Assembly: GCF_020740795.1 (NCBI RefSeq)
Contig: NC_067294.1
Location: forward strand, 17,179,001 to 17,243,000
Direction of reading: 5' to 3'
From: Apus apus
Lineage: Eukaryota; Chordata; Aves; Apodiformes; Apodidae
DNA: 64,000 nt
Shown here: positions 32,101-41,225 of the stretch, piece after piece
Layout of the letters: each line of letters opens with the position of its first letter
Numbering within the stretch: the first letter of the stretch is position 1
Notes under the pieces: generated by a model
Databases searched by the model: none
Told to the model about the DNA's origin: nothing
What the model saw: the letters and a program-made list of their open reading frames with translations, nothing else
Position numbers and translations under genes: made by a program

Positions 32101-35100
32101 GTTTTCAGATTGGGCAGAAAGTTATCTGATCTTTTGCAGGGTAAGACTCTCTTCTCCTTCAGGTATCTCCCTCATGACTTAATTTGGGTTTTTTTTTTTG
32201 CCATACGTACAACAGCAGAGCTTATGAAAAAAGAAGCTTTTCCTGCATTAAAAATTCTCCCAACTGTTTGTTTGAGCCACGTTAGTACATTCAGGCTTTC
32301 ATGAAACTTTACTTTTGGCAGAGACATTTCCTCCTAAATCAGAGATTCACCATTCACTGAGAAAACAGGCTGTACTGTGGACAAATAACTGCCCCACGAA
32401 AAACCAAAGAGGAACTAATTAGGAAGTTTATCAGCTTGCAAAACTGGCTCATGCCCCTTTCCCACTGGAAATCCCTCCTCACCCAAATCCCAGTAATCTC
32501 CCCAGATTGGAGTTACCACTCCCAGAGAGCATAAGGTCATTTGGAAGAAAACACAGGGACTAACTGATCCTGACCCCCAGTTCCATCTCCTGAAGGACTA
32601 GATGGATGAATCCTCTCAGAGTTCACCTTGGAGACTGGGAAAAGCCTCAAATCAAAATTCTTCATGGATATTTAAGACTCGCAGCTGCCCCGACACCAGG
32701 GAGACCATCTGAACACAGTGCCTGGGTTCCTTCAGCAGTAAACTGAGGAATAAAAGGCAGCACAGAATCCCACCCCACCTCAGCAGAACAGGCCAACCAG
32801 CTTAACCTTCAACCTGACAGTAGTTGACACAAGGTCACCCCAACTCTTTGCTTCTTGTTTCCCAAAGAATGGTCAAGCCTCAGCACAACTTCATGCAATA
32901 TAATTCATTGCTACATCAGACACACAGAACCACATTCTATTATCCAAAGGTTCTAGCTTCAAAGCACAGAGCAGCTGGGAATACCACTGTTGGAATTTTC
33001 CATGTAACTTTATTCCACAGAATCCCAGCCTGGTTTGGGTTGGAAGGGACCTTCAAGATCATCCAGTTCCAACCCCCCTGCATGGGCAGGGACACCTCCC
33101 ACCAGCCCAGGTTGCTCCAAGTCCCATCCAACCTGCCCTTCAACACTGCCAGGGATGGGGCAGCCACAGCTTCCCTGGGCAACCTGGGCCAGGGTTCCTC
33201 CTTCCACTGTCTTAGCTACAGCATAAGCACTTGGAAACACATCCTCATCTTCCAGGAAGGATTCCTGGGCAGCCACAGCTTCTCAGACCATCTTCAAACA
33301 TGGGCTATGATGTAACATGACTGTGCATCCTTTTTCCCATGCAATCTTGCAGCTCTTGGTGTGCTGGATGCCCAACACTCACATATGCAGCAGCTAATAA
33401 ATATTTTTTTTCTTTCCCCACTGTTCATCCTGTACTAATCAGATGTTGCTCAAAGCTAGCTTCAAATGAGGAATTAATAATCTTCTCATACACAGTCTAG
33501 ATTGCTCATCCCACAACATCCAAACGCTCCACAAGAATGAATTCACAACGAGAGCTGGAGAGAATCCAGGATTTCTGCCTCATGGAAAATTTTAGTGTTT
33601 CCAATTGGTTTCATTGTGCTTTGAAATGAAAACACACTTCTGCAATGTCTGTAATCTCAGAATTGAAATAACGAATTTTACAGTTCTGCCAGGGGTAAAA
33701 TACAACTCCCCAGGGCAGCATTCAGCTGCTGTAACACTGAGACTGGCTGTAACCACCTGCTTGTTCACTATGTGCCTTTAACTTGCAGCAAAAAAGCTTC
33801 TAGTGAGGCACAAATTCCATGAAAAATAAAATAATAAAATAGGATGTGATTATGCAGCTGAGGACTTGCTGACAGTAATATCCAGAATGCTATTTATAGC
33901 AACTTTTAAATGAATTTCCTCGAGTTTTCTTTTTAAACACAGTAAAAGTAATAGATTCTATCATATTGTGTTATGTTAAAACTGGGATGGTTCATCTGCA
34001 AAGCAGGGATGTTTGACTCCATCACAAAGATCTTTGCTATCTGAGGGAAGGAAGCAGCTGACAGCAAGAGCAGATTGTCACTGTACACACAGACCAGCAC
34101 CAGCAAGGCTGGAGATTGACTGAAACACTGAAAGAAAGGGTGAGGACATGGAATTCTCTCTAGAAGGTCCTTTGTCATTGCTGCCAAGAGCAAACTGGAG
34201 AAGTGAAGGTACATTCTGCTCCACTCTGAGTTCTGGAGGGCTGTTCTCTAATGGCAAGACTTTGCTACCAGATTCTCCTGCATCATCTGCCAGGCGTCTG
34301 CTCTTCCCTTCCTTCTGCTCTGCCCAGATCCTTCCTGCATCCTCATTCAGCCTCATTCTCTCTCAGTAGCTAAACACCAGAAATAAAAATAAATCCTAAA
34401 CCTTAGGCAGCTTTTTCTGTAGAAAGCAAAACACACTCTGAGGGAAAGGTATCACCAAGCTTCACACGAAAACTTCCCATGGAAAGATTCCTGAGACTTC
34501 TTGTATGACAACCTCCATTTTTTTCAGACTCTTCAGGGAAATTCACTCAAGTCTTTTCCCCCTGATTTCTCTCAAGAAATGCCCACAAAATGGATGGGCA
34601 GCATAATGTAAGAATGTAACCTCAGGACTTATTTATTGAGCACAATCAAATTATTTCTGACACACATTATCTCTGACAACTGACAGTTGGAGATGCTGGG
34701 GCAGCAAGTGTAAGGAACAGGGATTAGAGAGTCACACTTTTCCTGGCAGAACTTGCCAGCAATCAGCTGTTCTGTGATCTTCTGAGCAGGAGGCTTCTAG
34801 TGGACCAATTAAGTTTAATTTGAATCTGTAATTTTACCTCATCACTTCTTGGAACCCATTTCAACTTCTGGCTTGTAGCAGTGAGTTCCACAGCTGGCCT
34901 GTGCCCTGGTCAAACATATCCTGCTTTTTTTCAAACTTGCTACCTGAGCATTTTTGTGCTGCTCAAGAATGTGTATAATGAATAATACTGTCCCAGCTCA
35001 GCCTCTCTCAACACCTTCAGTCTCACAGAACACCAGCACACCTGCTGCCTCTTCTTTTTTAAGCTGAAGAGTTAGTCTCTATTTGTATCCCATTGTCTCC

Positions 35101-38100
35101 TTGACATCCTTTTCTGTGCCATCTTTGTTACTGTTTTTAAGCCAGTGCCTTTTCCTTAAGTGTTCCAGAAGTGCCTGCACCTCAAACCTCACACAAACCT
35201 CTGATACTGTCTTGTCCTCAGCTCCTTCCTCTGCAATAATTAACATTTAATTGGCCTCACTGCTGCTGAGCACTGACTTAACCTTATCAAAACCAGATCC
35301 ACAGTGACTTTAAAGGTTCCCTCTGCAACACAGTTATTCATTCAGCACTCCTTGTTCTGCATGTGTATTTACAGCCACATTCCCCTGTGTTTACTAATTT
35401 AACCTACCTTGGGATTACCCTGGCTTTAGCTCTCTTGCAATCATTTGCTGTGACTTTCACCGTTGACTGTCCTGAATAATTCTGGACCATTTGCTTCTTC
35501 TGCCACCTCACTTGTCACCTCTTTTTTTTTTTCCAAATCACTGCTGACTGGGCTGAACAGAACAGGTTTCAAAAAAAAGGACTTAGGGGAATCCAACAGT
35601 AACAGCTCTTCATTTTGAAAACCACTTTTTGAATTTAAAGGTGTTACTGGCCCAAAACTAGCCCCTCTGCCTTCCCTCACATCAGCTTTATTTCTCCAGA
35701 TAGCTTTGTTTTTGGTCCTGACTGAAAGACTTTCAGCAAGCTAAAAGCTGGATAATCTTGCTCCACATGCCTCTTGACTTCTCCAAAGAACTCTTAATAG
35801 ATTTACAGCTGTCTCACTGGAGAGAGCTGGTCTGAGAAATGGCTTCCTAAATCCTTCCAAGACCTTTGACTCTTTGATATAGCACACTCATCCAGGTATC
35901 CAACACCTCTATTCTGTAACACAGTTTCTATCAACTTCAAATTACTGGGTTTGCAGTTCTGTGGCTCACACAACCCCCCTTTTAAAAGCCTGTGTCCAAC
36001 CTGCCAGTGTTCATTCTTCTGGCCATCCAGCAGATTGAAGCACTGGTTTATAGATCATCGTTAAGAGGCTCAGAGCTTCTGAAGAACATCTGAACAAAGA
36101 GCATGTGGCCTCAGTGACTTGCCACTGTTCAATTTACCAGTTTGCCTAAAAGCTCCTCCTGTTGACTCTCAGTAGGAAACTGTTTGTCAGAGACAGACAC
36201 ACACTCACTCCTGCATGTTCTGCTGTGCCAACTGAAGGCATCACTGTCTCCACTTCCTTCCCACCACTTCTCCCAGAGGTCCATGCCCAATGATCTGCCA
36301 GCAAGGCAGCGTGTTTGAGCTCTTCCTCATACGCTCCAGGCAAAAGCAGATGGGTTAAACAGTCTAATTGGCAGTTTAGGTAAATTAACCTGGCTGTCTT
36401 CCTGGAGCTAATGAGGAGACATGGAAACAAAATGCTCCATTTGCCAACTGGTGGGAATGGTAACCTCTGGCAGGAGGTGGGTATGCTGAGCAGTGATGGG
36501 CAGGAGCTTAAATCAGCACAGAAGACAAGACAAAAAATCTGCAAGAAAGTAAAGAAAGGGGAAATGAACCCCTCTGACCTTTCCTGCAGCACCCAGCATC
36601 TGTGGGATGGATTTTTGTGTGCCTCTTTGACACCATGACCATACCGTGCCCTCTTTCTACCTGCTGAAGGTTTTCTGCCTCTAACATCTTCCCTAAAGCC
36701 ATTGTTAGTGTCTCTGCATCTAGTGAGCAGCCCTGCTGTGGGTCTCATCTGATCTTCCTTGGCATGACTTTAAATTTAATGTGGTCAGACATGCTTTCCT
36801 GGATGACTCCCATTTTTTGTGAAGTGTATCTTCCTATTTTTGTAAAACTCGCTGTTATGAAAAGATCTTTGATACCTCATGGAATCATGGAATGGTTTGG
36901 GTTGGAAGGACCTTAAAGATCACCTGGATCTAACCCCCTGCATGGGCAGGGACACCTCCCACCAGACCAGGCTGCTCCAAGCCCCATCCAACCTGCCCTT
37001 CAACACTGCCAGGGATGGGGCAGCCACAGCTTCCCTGGGCAACCTGGGCCAGGGTTCCTCCTTCCACTGTAGTCTTAGCTACAGCATAAGCACTTGGAAA
37101 CACATCCTCATCTTCCAGGAAGAAAAGGATTCCTTTAGTTTCACACCAGGTACACAAGCCTCCCAGATGGATGGCACACTATTCTTCTGAATCCTTCTGA
37201 CTGCAAACATCTGCCCACCAGGAAAGAACAGAAAGCAGATGCTGGCATGGGGTGGCTCAGGCAGATCACTGCTGGTAAAGCTGATGTCCCCTGCCCAGTC
37301 ACAGCCTGGGATCCTCCCTGCCTTCAGGAACTTTTTTCCTCCTGTCCCTGGACTCTAGATTCATCCTTCTGAAGTTCTGTCTTTCCACTCTAACCCATCT
37401 CCTCAGGGTCAATAATTGGCTACACACTCCTTGGCTCCCAGCTTTGCCTCGGGGAGACTCAAGAGACTCAGAAATCCTTCTGCCACAAGAATCCTGTCCT
37501 GCAGCATGTTGCACATACCTGCTTCTGCCCAGGGCTGGCTCTCTCCTTGCCCTGAGGGGATGCCTGAGGATGAGTTCTCTGGTACAGCCTCTGGACTTCC
37601 TTTCTGCAAGAAGTGGGATCCCAGCTGTGTACTGGCACAGCTGGTTGAGGCTTCAGTCACCCCTGGAATACAGAGTGCAGAGCAGTTCTGTTAGCTGTGC
37701 AGTGCCTCTGTAGCAGACAACACTGGACTCTGAATCTACCCAGTGTCCTTCTCTGTTCTGCTCTGACCACAAAGCCAGGCAGGAGGAAAACTCAGGGAGC
37801 AGAGTCCAGAATGGCTCACAAAGGTAAGGACATGCAGGATGCAAAGTGGGATTGCACCAAATTGCTAAGAAACAGTGAGACTGCCCTGACAGACACCAGC
37901 CCTTATTCTCCTCAGAGCGCCTGAAAGCTTGTCAGCTTCTCACAGCAGCTCTTCTCCAGGCATGGTTCATACATCAGGAGGCAGACCTCAGAAGCCAGAG
38001 CTGCTAACCTGTCTGCTCGGAGGGCAACGAGGCGAGCCAGAGAGCCCTGCGCTCCCTCCTGGTGTCGGGCAGCGACCTCAGCCACGAGATCTGTCTGACC

Positions 38101-38628
38101 AGCTGCAGCAGCAGCGCGCCGACTGCTCCCTGAGGAAAAGCAGAGACAAATCAAGGAAACCCGTCCCACTCCGTCCTCGGTCCCCTTCCCAGCCCGGCCA
38201 CAGCTCCGTTTCGGGGAGCTCCCCTCCCTGGGCTCTCCCCTGCCCGCGGCTCCTCACCCAGGTGACGGCCTCCAGCACGGAGCAGCGGGGCACCAGCCCA
38301 GGCAGCGGCCTCTGCCTTCCTTCTCGCTCCCTTCCACCCCGGGGCCGTCCATCCTGACAGCCGGGCGCCCTGAAACGACCACAAACACCAAAACCGCACA
38401 CACCGTCAAGGCCGTAAGCTCAGCCCCTCGGGCGCATTGCCGCCACCAGCAGGCCCCGGGGCCGCCCCGGGGCTCTCGCTGCAGGCCCGGCGGGCTGGGC
38501 CGCACTCACCGCTCGGTGCCGGGGCTGGCGGGGCTGGCGGGGCTGGCGGGGCCGGCGGCGCAGGCCGGGCGGGCAGGGGGCGGCCAGCAGCGGCCCAGGC
38601 CGCGGCCCAGCAGCAGCAGCCGCCACAT
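14769..38628 (-). CDS. DELE1: DELE1 mitochondrial stress relay, eleven coding exons, 535 aa
   Basis: DELE1 (KIAA0141) is a mitochondrial protein that OMA1 cleaves under stress; its C-terminal TPR/Sel1 part then leaves for the cytosol and activates the eIF2-alpha kinase HRI. Exons in coding order are 38510-38628, 38258-38369, 38009-38129, 37519-37662, 30275-30528, 28325-28418, 27491-27633, 26594-26752, 25318-25410, 21542-21698 and 14769-14980. All have GT/AG junctions and matching phases. The start MWRL is followed by an Arg-rich, acid-free presequence. Residues about 71-98 ([20 protein letters not shown]) match the hydrophobic segment of the human protein. A Ser/Pro/Gln linker runs from about 100 to 250. 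Sel1-like repeats fill about 255-466, with [39 protein letters not shown] and [19 protein letters not shown]. Human DELE1 is 515 residues. The exon 5 donor is the weakest junction. The gene is convergent with and interlocked into PCDH12. Confidence 0.92.
16752..17116 (+). CDS. PCDH12: PCDH12 coding exon 4 (C-terminus)
   Basis: After the CCCTCCAG acceptor the frame reads [20 protein letters not shown], then [25 protein letters not shown] and a final [20 protein letters not shown] before TAG at 17114-17116. Each block has a clear counterpart in the human PCDH12 C-terminus. The very last human residues, a Gly/Ser-rich end, are absent here. The exon lies inside DELE1 intron 10. Confidence 0.93.
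17117..17570 (+). other. PCDH12: PCDH12 3' untranslated region, estimated
   Basis: Sequence after the stop codon runs to a canonical AATAAA at 17545-17550, followed by a U-rich stretch. The end of the transcript is inferred from that signal only. Confidence 0.5.
17545..17550 (+). terminator. PCDH12: Candidate PCDH12 polyadenylation signal
   Basis: AATAAA on the + strand, 429 bases after the stop codon, with a run of T about 10 bases downstream (CCAGTTTTTTTTCTAAC). It is the first canonical signal downstream of the stop codon. Confidence 0.5.
18466..18776 (-). mobile_element. CR1 LINE, 5'-truncated 3' end
   Basis: Reverse-strand copy: CATAGAATCCCAGCCTGGTT opens it (the 3' tail in reverse) and it runs to TCAAAAGTCCCTCCCCAGCT. 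It is close to the young CR1 type and lies in DELE1 intron 10. Confidence 0.92.
18895..18911. repeat. (CA)n microsatellite
   Basis: About eight to nine CA units followed by a C run. Confidence 0.85.
21020..21428 (+). mobile_element. CR1 LINE 3' end, sense to the window, left of DELE1 exon 10
   Basis: The copy begins near CTGCTCTGGAGACGGGCTGA, continues GAGTTGGGGTGTTCAGCCTG and ends with CATTCTATGATTCTATGA. It stands 113 bp from DELE1 exon 10 and is in inverted orientation to the CR1 copy on the other side of that exon. Confidence 0.93.
21542..21698 (-). CDS. DELE1: DELE1 coding exon 10 (last Sel1 repeats)
   Basis: Phase 0 entry after GTGGCTAG. The frame reads [20 protein letters not shown], then [17 protein letters not shown] and AQERLRLL, a full Sel1-type helix pair followed by half of the next, nearly identical to the human segment. 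It leaves one base (G) at the donor GTACCA. Two CR1 copies in opposite orientation flank it. Confidence 0.93.
21907..22150 (-). mobile_element. CR1 LINE 3' end, antisense to the window, right of DELE1 exon 10
   Basis: The copy begins AGAATCATAGAATGTTTTGG and ends near CTCCTCTCTTCCCAGCT. It is truncated at 5' and is of the young type. It lies 208 bp from DELE1 exon 10 and is complementary over roughly 240 bp to the copy at 21020-21428. Confidence 0.92.
23985..25000 (+). mobile_element. Degraded older CR1-type LINE 3' sequence
   Basis: Phrases such as GGCAAAGTTTCCAAGTGATG (the F-A-D-D region of the polymerase, decayed), CTGACAAATGCAAAATAA and, at 24790-24900, AGACAGCATGAGGTGTGAGG resemble old CR1 and L3-like 3' ends in sauropsids. 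Stops and indels are everywhere. The boundaries are approximate. Confidence 0.5.
25318..25410 (-). CDS. DELE1: DELE1 coding exon 9
   Basis: A 93-base, phase 0 exon reading [20 protein letters not shown] then [11 protein letters not shown], a Sel1-type repeat. The acceptor is TTGTTGCAG and the donor GTAAGTAA. Confidence 0.94.
26199..26466 (-). mobile_element. CR1-type LINE 3' end, another subfamily
   Basis: On the window strand it reads ATCACAGAATCACAGAATG, then GGAAGGGACCTCTGGAGATC and GGATGGCATCCAGGTGAGTT. This is a CR1 3' end of a subfamily distinct from the abundant copies. It sits in DELE1 intron 8, 128 bp from exon 8. Confidence 0.85.
26594..26752 (-). CDS. DELE1: DELE1 coding exon 8
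   Basis: A 159-base, phase 0 exon reading [20 protein letters not shown] then ARYLL and a Lys/Gln-rich stretch ending in [12 protein letters not shown]. The order and motifs match the human AVLYYQLAAS and AQYRYARCLL repeat. The acceptor is CTCCCAG and the donor GTTAGT. Confidence 0.94.
26985..27140. other. CpG-rich pocket inside DELE1 intron 7
   Basis: A short stretch dense in CG (GTGCCGACCGGGATCTGCAC, then TCTTCCCGGCGGCAGAAGC) stands out from its intron. It has long open frames on the - strand that resemble nothing known. It could be an internal promoter or chance. Confidence 0.3.
27491..27633 (-). CDS. DELE1: DELE1 coding exon 7
   Basis: The exon completes the Gly codon started in exon 6 and reads [20 protein letters not shown] then [20 protein letters not shown] and TERDLEK. 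It is the clearest Sel1 repeat of the gene. The acceptor is TTCTCAG and the donor GTATCC. Confidence 0.95.
28325..28418 (-). CDS. DELE1: DELE1 coding exon 6
   Basis: Only phase 0 is open here: [20 protein letters not shown] then [11 protein letters not shown], matching the human SLEEAVTSIQQLF segment that leads into the repeat domain. The acceptor is CTCCTCAG and the donor GTAACG. One base is left for the split Gly. Confidence 0.92.
28419..30274 (-). other. DELE1 intron 5
   Basis: A 1.9 kb intron containing a long CR1 copy (29244-29790). The remainder shows no feature. Confidence 0.65.
29244..29790 (-). mobile_element. CR1 LINE 3' end, longer copy
   Basis: It opens with the reverse octamer tail CTATAGAATAATAAAATAG and continues past the usual truncation point through CTCCAGAGCAGAGCTGCTCC to GCAGAGGTCATGGC. 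It belongs to the young type, with about 500 bp retained. Confidence 0.9.
30275..30528 (-). CDS. DELE1: DELE1 coding exon 5, donor uncertain
   Basis: The acceptor AATGTAG is followed by GG, completing the Gly codon from exon 4. The frame reads [20 protein letters not shown] then [20 protein letters not shown] and [15 protein letters not shown], corresponding to the human linker around FGFLHASSS and PAQPQPTGEKEQ. Exon 6 demands a phase 0 exit. The best phase 0 GT is GAA|GTACAA at 30274, which is a weak donor, so the last about 20 residues could differ. Confidence 0.7.
30745..31200 (-). mobile_element. Degraded antisense LINE fragment
   Basis: Phrases such as CTTCTTCTCCAAGTTCATTC and CAATGCTTTAAACCTCTGTG resemble the antisense of the 3' part of ancient CR1/L3-like elements. 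No intact frame remains, and assignment is by impression of the sequence. Confidence 0.4.
33017..33268 (-). mobile_element. CR1 3' end fused to an extra block (copy A)
   Basis: Positions 33017-33194 are an ordinary CR1 3' end in reverse. Instead of continuing into CR1, it switches at GGGCCAGGGTT to about 70 bp beginning CCTCCTTCCACTGTCTTAGC. The same junction and block recur at 37053-37133. Confidence 0.85.
34840..35220 (-). mobile_element. Probable ancient antisense LINE fragment
   Basis: GCAGTGAGTTCCACAGCTGG and the following text resemble the antisense of old CR1/L3-like polymerase-adjacent sequence. It is heavily decayed, and both extent and family are uncertain. Confidence 0.35.
36880..37133 (-). 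mobile_element. CR1 3' end fused to the same extra block (copy B)
   Basis: It starts with CATGGAATCATGGAATGGTT and switches at GGGCCAGGGTT to CCTCCTTCCACTGTAGTCTT, then continues nearly identically to copy A through ATCCTCATCTTCCAGGAAG. The two copies differ more within the CR1 tail than within the extra block. Confidence 0.85.
37519..37662 (-). CDS. DELE1: DELE1 coding exon 4
   Basis: The acceptor ATTCCAG is followed by GG completing Gly118. The frame reads [20 protein letters not shown] then [15 protein letters not shown] and QPWAEA, leaving one base at the donor GTATGT. This is the poorly conserved linker. The call rests on splice sites and phase on both sides, with only weak sequence similarity. 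Confidence 0.8.
38009..38129 (-). CDS. DELE1: DELE1 coding exon 3 (hydrophobic segment)
   Basis: Phase 0 after TTCCTCAG. The frame reads [20 protein letters not shown] then [20 protein letters not shown]. With the end of exon 2 it forms [16 protein letters not shown], the counterpart of human ISWGTLAVLALQLARQ. The donor is GTTAGC. Confidence 0.9.
38258..38369 (-). CDS. DELE1: DELE1 coding exon 2
   Basis: After TTTCAG the first G completes Arg40. The frame reads [20 protein letters not shown] then [17 protein letters not shown]. Only the end is conserved (human VSPNTLWDAISW). The other two frames are also open but break the junction phases. The donor is GTGAGG. Confidence 0.87.
38510..38628 (-). 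CDS. DELE1: DELE1 coding exon 1 (mitochondrial presequence)
   Basis: ATG at 38628 opens [20 protein letters not shown], which shares MWRL and a Leu/Gly/Arg-rich, acid-free composition with the human presequence. Three copies of a 9-base unit follow, encoding PAS repeats ([11 protein letters not shown]), then GTE. It ends in phase 2 at the donor GTGAGT. Confidence 0.88.
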
Positions 38629-39060
38629 CCCGCCCGCGGCTCCCGAGGGCGTTGCCAAGCGACGGCGGCCTGGGCCATAGAGACGAGGGATGGAGCCAAG
38701 GGAACGGCGAACCCCGCAGGGGCTCCCGCCGTCGCTGGCGGCGGCCCCGACACCGGGGGAAGGGGAGAGGGGAGAAGGGAGCGGGCGGGGCGGTGAGGAG
38801 GGGCGGGGGGCGGCTTGAACCCGGGGGGCGGGCAGGGATAGAGCGGCGCCGCGAGCATAGAGTGGGGCTAGAGCGGCGCCCCGCCCGGCCCGCCCCCAGC
38901 GCGGGGAGGGCGCCAGGCCCGGGAAGGCCGCGCTGAGGGGCCGGGTGGGGGTGGCGGGGGTTGGAAGGCCAGGGTGTCCCCCGCTGGGTCGGGGACCCTT
39001 GGAGCTGGTGTTGGGGGTTCCCTGAAGGCCCGGGGGGACGGTTTATGGGGATCCCCTGTC

Positions 39061-41225
39061 ACTCGAGGGGATAAATCCCCGTTGGAAAGCGCGGCCTGGG
39101 AGGTGTGTGGGGGGGTGCGGCTGTGCTGCAGGTCTGGGGCTTCTCTGAGGGGTCCCTGAGGCCGGAGGTGAGCCCTGAGGGTGAGTGAAACAAAAATGGG
39201 GAGCTTCCAAACCCCCCTTGCTTCCTAACACTCCTCACCCAAGCGGGAGGCTGGAGCTGCTGGGTGAGGATCCCCAGAGGAAGACCCAGTAACAACAAAC
39301 AAGCTGTTACTGAGCAGGGATTCTTTATGGCAGCTGCTGGGGATTCTCCACCGTTAGTGCTTCGACCAGTTAGTGAAACACCCCAATTAATAGCCACCAA
39401 AACCAGGCATCTTCAGTTCCATGTCCATGAGTTCCCAGAGTTCTTGTACATAGTCATTTTATTCCCTGGAATTGGCTCTCTTTGTGATGATGCCTGCCCG
39501 AGGGTCTCCTGGGGGGGGGTCTTTTGTTGATTCTAGTCCTTTGTGGTCTTTGTCCTGTCTCTATCCTGGTCCTGTCTCCAGTCTCCTGCTGGTAGATTGC
39601 CCAGGTGGGTCAGAATCAACATCAGTGTGTCTGTAGGAGCCACAGGTTCTTGGAAGACTCGATGTTATCACAAGTAGGATGCTTGGCAGAGCTGACTGAT
39701 AGTTTCACAAAGCATATTGTCTCAAAAGTAAACCATTCAGCTAACTTAGTGCAGCAAATTAATTATTTTAGTACGTTTTTATTAGACTATATTTCTATGG
39801 AATCTACTAACCAGTATCCTATAATTATCATGAGGACTTAGAAGGCAGGAACCAAGTGAGGTTCCAAGTGAGGAAGTGCTGAGGTACAGCTGAGCCTGGT
39901 GTCACCTCATAAAACCTGATCAAAGCTTCTCCTGACCCAGAATGGCTGGTGCCAGCAGGGCTGGTGGACATGGAGTGCCCTGAATGGGGTTAGACAAGAA
40001 GCTGCCTTGCTGCAAAGTGCTTCTCATACAGCAAAAAACCCCAAAAGAAGCCATTTCAGGTGTGACCAGAAGCTCAGCCAGTTCATCTCCCTGTACTCAG
40101 CGGCGTGATTGATGATGGTTGGGAAACGGGTATAAAAGTGAAAGATTTGTGAATGGGAGGGTGTTAAAAAAATGCATGAAGGGGCAGTCGTGGTTTGGGT
40201 TGTTGCATGAAGTGTCTTGTGGGCAGGCAGCCTGGTCCTGTGATGGATCACCCAGCTTCTTGGCTGATACCTGCTGGATGTCGGGGTGTTTGTTTCTCCA
40301 GTGTTGCAACAGGAGATGGCCAGGTTCCCAACCTGGCATGCCAGTGTGAGCAAAGACAGGCTTTTTGTTCTCCTTACCCTAGTGGCTTCCTTCAGAAGTA
40401 GGACTTGTTGCCACCCCTGTGCTCCCTGCAGCTCAGCAGTGTGCTTTCATGTTGATTCCTTTGTTCCACGGGCACAGAAATTCTTGGTCATTTTGGCAGT
40501 TTGTCTCTGTTTCCACAATAAGGTTTTTCTCTTTGCTGGGAGTTCCTTTTATGGACTTGTAATGCTTGTTCAGTATTATCTATGTTTTATGCTTGGCTGG
40601 CAGCAAGTTTAGCTCCAAGTGTGGCTTTCCAGGAGATATATAATCACTCTCTTTCATCAGCCTAAATGCTTGTTGTAAGCCATTGGATTTCTGTTGGGTT
40701 TTCCATAGCTTTTATTTTTTATTTATTATTTTTTTTTGGGTAGTGCCATGTGGGATACAAATCCTTTATCCTTTTCACCCCAGATTTGGCTTAATACCTT
40801 AATTACAAAGTCATTTAGTTGTCTGTTTTAGTAACTGTGTTTGTAATTGTCTGGTGTTAGTAGGCTGGTATTTCCTGAGCTACTACAGTTTGTTTGGGGA
40901 GGAAATTTACATGCAAAATAGAAATATCAGCATCTGTGCTCTATAATCTTGCCCTAATTTTCTCACTCATCAAGTTGATATCAGTAATTAATGCTCCAAA
41001 AACTTAAACTGCATTTGTTGGGATTGGTTCATCCAAGATCTCAGCTAATCACTGCCTTTTTAATGCCTTTAGCTGTGGTTTTTTTTCAGCTATTTGGGGT
41101 GTGATACTCTCTGTCTTTTCTGCAACTGGCAAGTCTGCAGCAGAGCTAATCTGTTTGGATGCATCTGGTGAGGATGCCACAGGAGTTGAACTATGTCAGT
41201 TGTGCAGTTGTTGTGTGTTGTGTGT
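39061..41225. other. Intergenic, no gene; possible LTR-like segment
   Basis: No coding exon is recognised. At about 39.9-40.4 kb a TATA-like GGTATAAAAGTG (40129) is followed by a stretch that resembles LTR promoter and leader organisation, without gag or pol traces nearby. The stretch 40.4-41.2 kb is AT-rich with a run of T at about 40730. Confidence 0.4.

Larger units (their letters stand above)
30529..37518 (-). other. DELE1 intron 4
   Basis: A 7.0 kb intron, the longest in the gene. It contains two related CR1 copies that share an extra block (33017-33268 and 36880-37133) and older antisense LINE debris at about 30745-31200 and 34840-35220. The stretches 31.2-33.0 and 35.2-36.8 kb show nothing I can name. 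Confidence 0.7.
38150..39060. promoter_or_regulatory. DELE1: CpG island and promoter of DELE1
   Basis: The stretch is strongly GC-rich with frequent CG. GC boxes occur at about 38784 (GGGCGGGGCGG), 38801 and 38878-38897 (CCCCGCCC and CCCGCCCCC). The word TAGAGCGGCGCC is repeated exactly 30 bp apart at 38839 and 38869. No TATA box precedes the DELE1 start. Such islands often fire in both directions, but no coding exon is visible to the right. Confidence 0.7.

Noticed and set aside
38406-38858. 150-codon Pro/Ala-rich - strand frame over the DELE1 promoter
   Set aside because: CpG-island by-product. The DELE1 frame in this stretch is a different one, fixed by MWRL and by splice phase.
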